Source: Desulfobacula sp.
GTDB lineage: Bacteria; Desulfobacterota; Desulfobacteria; Desulfobacterales; Desulfobacteraceae
Length of the DNA: 6,555 nucleotides
NCBI GenBank assembly: GCA_029940245.1
Contig: JAOZRF010000160.1
Span: 1-6,555 of the forward strand
Direction of reading: 5' to 3'
The notes under the pieces are model-generated. The model did not search any database and had not been told where the DNA came from. It worked only from the letters and a program-made list of their open reading frames with translations. Shown here in pieces: positions 6,285 through 6,555 of this stretch (positions are counted from its first letter, which is position 1; every line of letters begins with the position of its first letter). The position numbers were made by a program, and so were the translations under genes.

Positions 6285-6555
6285 AAGATAGAGATACAAA
6301 TCCTAAGCTCATTTTTTGGATATTATTAATTTTAATTATTCTTTCAGGCTGTTCCGTCAGTCCGCCCAGGCATATCAACAATGCCTGTGATATTTTTAAT
6401 GAAAAATCAAGTTGGTATAAAGCCTCGTATAAATCGTATAAGAAGTGGGGGGTTCCAGTGCATGTTCTATTGGCCATAATGCATCAGGAATCACACTTTG
6501 TCAGTGATGCAAAACCTCCCAGACAAAAATTATTCTGGTTTATTCCCTGGACTCG
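6281..6555 (+). CDS. Lipoprotein with lytic-transglycosylase (SLT)-like domain, N-terminal part (cut by window edge)
   Basis: The frame stays open for 91 codons to the window end. The N-terminus is a lipoprotein signal: a hydrophobic stretch (about 10-21, IFWILLILIIL) ending in the lipobox LSGC, with C24 as the lipidated residue. Ser at +2 suggests outer-membrane sorting. After a short linker, HVLLAIMHQESHFVSDAKPP (61-80) resembles the SLT catalytic segment, with E70 as the candidate general acid, and the following FIPWT matches a group of small transglycosylase-fold lipoproteins. These cleave, or are predicted to bind, peptidoglycan. The ATG at 6281 overlaps the S1-gene stop (ATGA), so the two are probably translationally coupled. 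The family call rests on one motif and the lipobox, and the rest of the domain lies outside the window. Confidence 0.8.
   Translation, partial: MKDRDTNPKLIFWILLILIILSGCSVSPPRHINNACDIFNEKSSWYKASYKSYKKWGVPVHVLLAIMHQESHFVSDAKPPRQKLFWFIPWT

Noticed and set aside
6247..6477. Minus-strand frame of 76 codons over the end of the S1 gene and the lipoprotein.
   Set aside because: It overlaps two better-supported plus-strand genes joined by an ATGA overlap.

Overview
The window looks like a chromosomal piece of an anaerobic bacterium using the Wood-Ljungdahl pathway, most likely a sulfate-reducing Desulfobacterota (Desulfobacteraceae-like). The basis is family resemblance: a long two-flavin HdrA, an MvhD/FrhD-type protein with the FCCHYC motif, and a MetF/MetV pair in one operon. 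No RNA gene, CRISPR array, transposon or phage gene is visible.

Layout. The minus strand carries a four-gene operon read right to left: metF (5047-4175), hdrA (4102-1052), mvhD (1052-609) and metV (583 to beyond base 1, so its last codons are missing). hdrA and mvhD overlap by one base (TAATG), mvhD and metV are 25 nt apart, and metF and hdrA are 72 nt apart. A 379-nt AT-rich intergenic region (5048-5426) separates this operon from a divergent plus-strand pair: a CvfB/YitL-type S1 RNA-binding protein (5427-6284), then, overlapping by ATGA, the start of a lipoprotein with a lytic-transglycosylase-like segment (6281 to the window end). Just upstream of the S1 gene are a 14-bp tandem repeat and a perfect 10-bp-stem hairpin.

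How the genes work together. MetF is the flavin-dependent methylene-tetrahydrofolate reductase subunit and MetV its Fe-S partner. MvhD and HdrA are electron-transfer modules, so the four proteins probably form a methylene-H4F-reductase-type complex wired to HdrA. The related acetogen arrangement (metVF-hdrABC-mvhD) is established for Moorella; here hdrB and hdrC are absent from the visible operon.

The most interesting point is that this is not a textbook copy. The ferredoxin insert of the HdrA N-terminal module has lost one Cys of its first cluster motif and three of four in its second. The usual Cys of a DQCSWVH-type motif is Asn. MetF has Pro where the usual folate-contacting Gln of a TQ motif is expected, and Glu for the usual Asp of the GD motif. 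By inference this may be a specialised, possibly non-bifurcating, version of the complex or a paralogue with a different substrate. These alignments were made by eye from remembered family consensus, so they need a real alignment.
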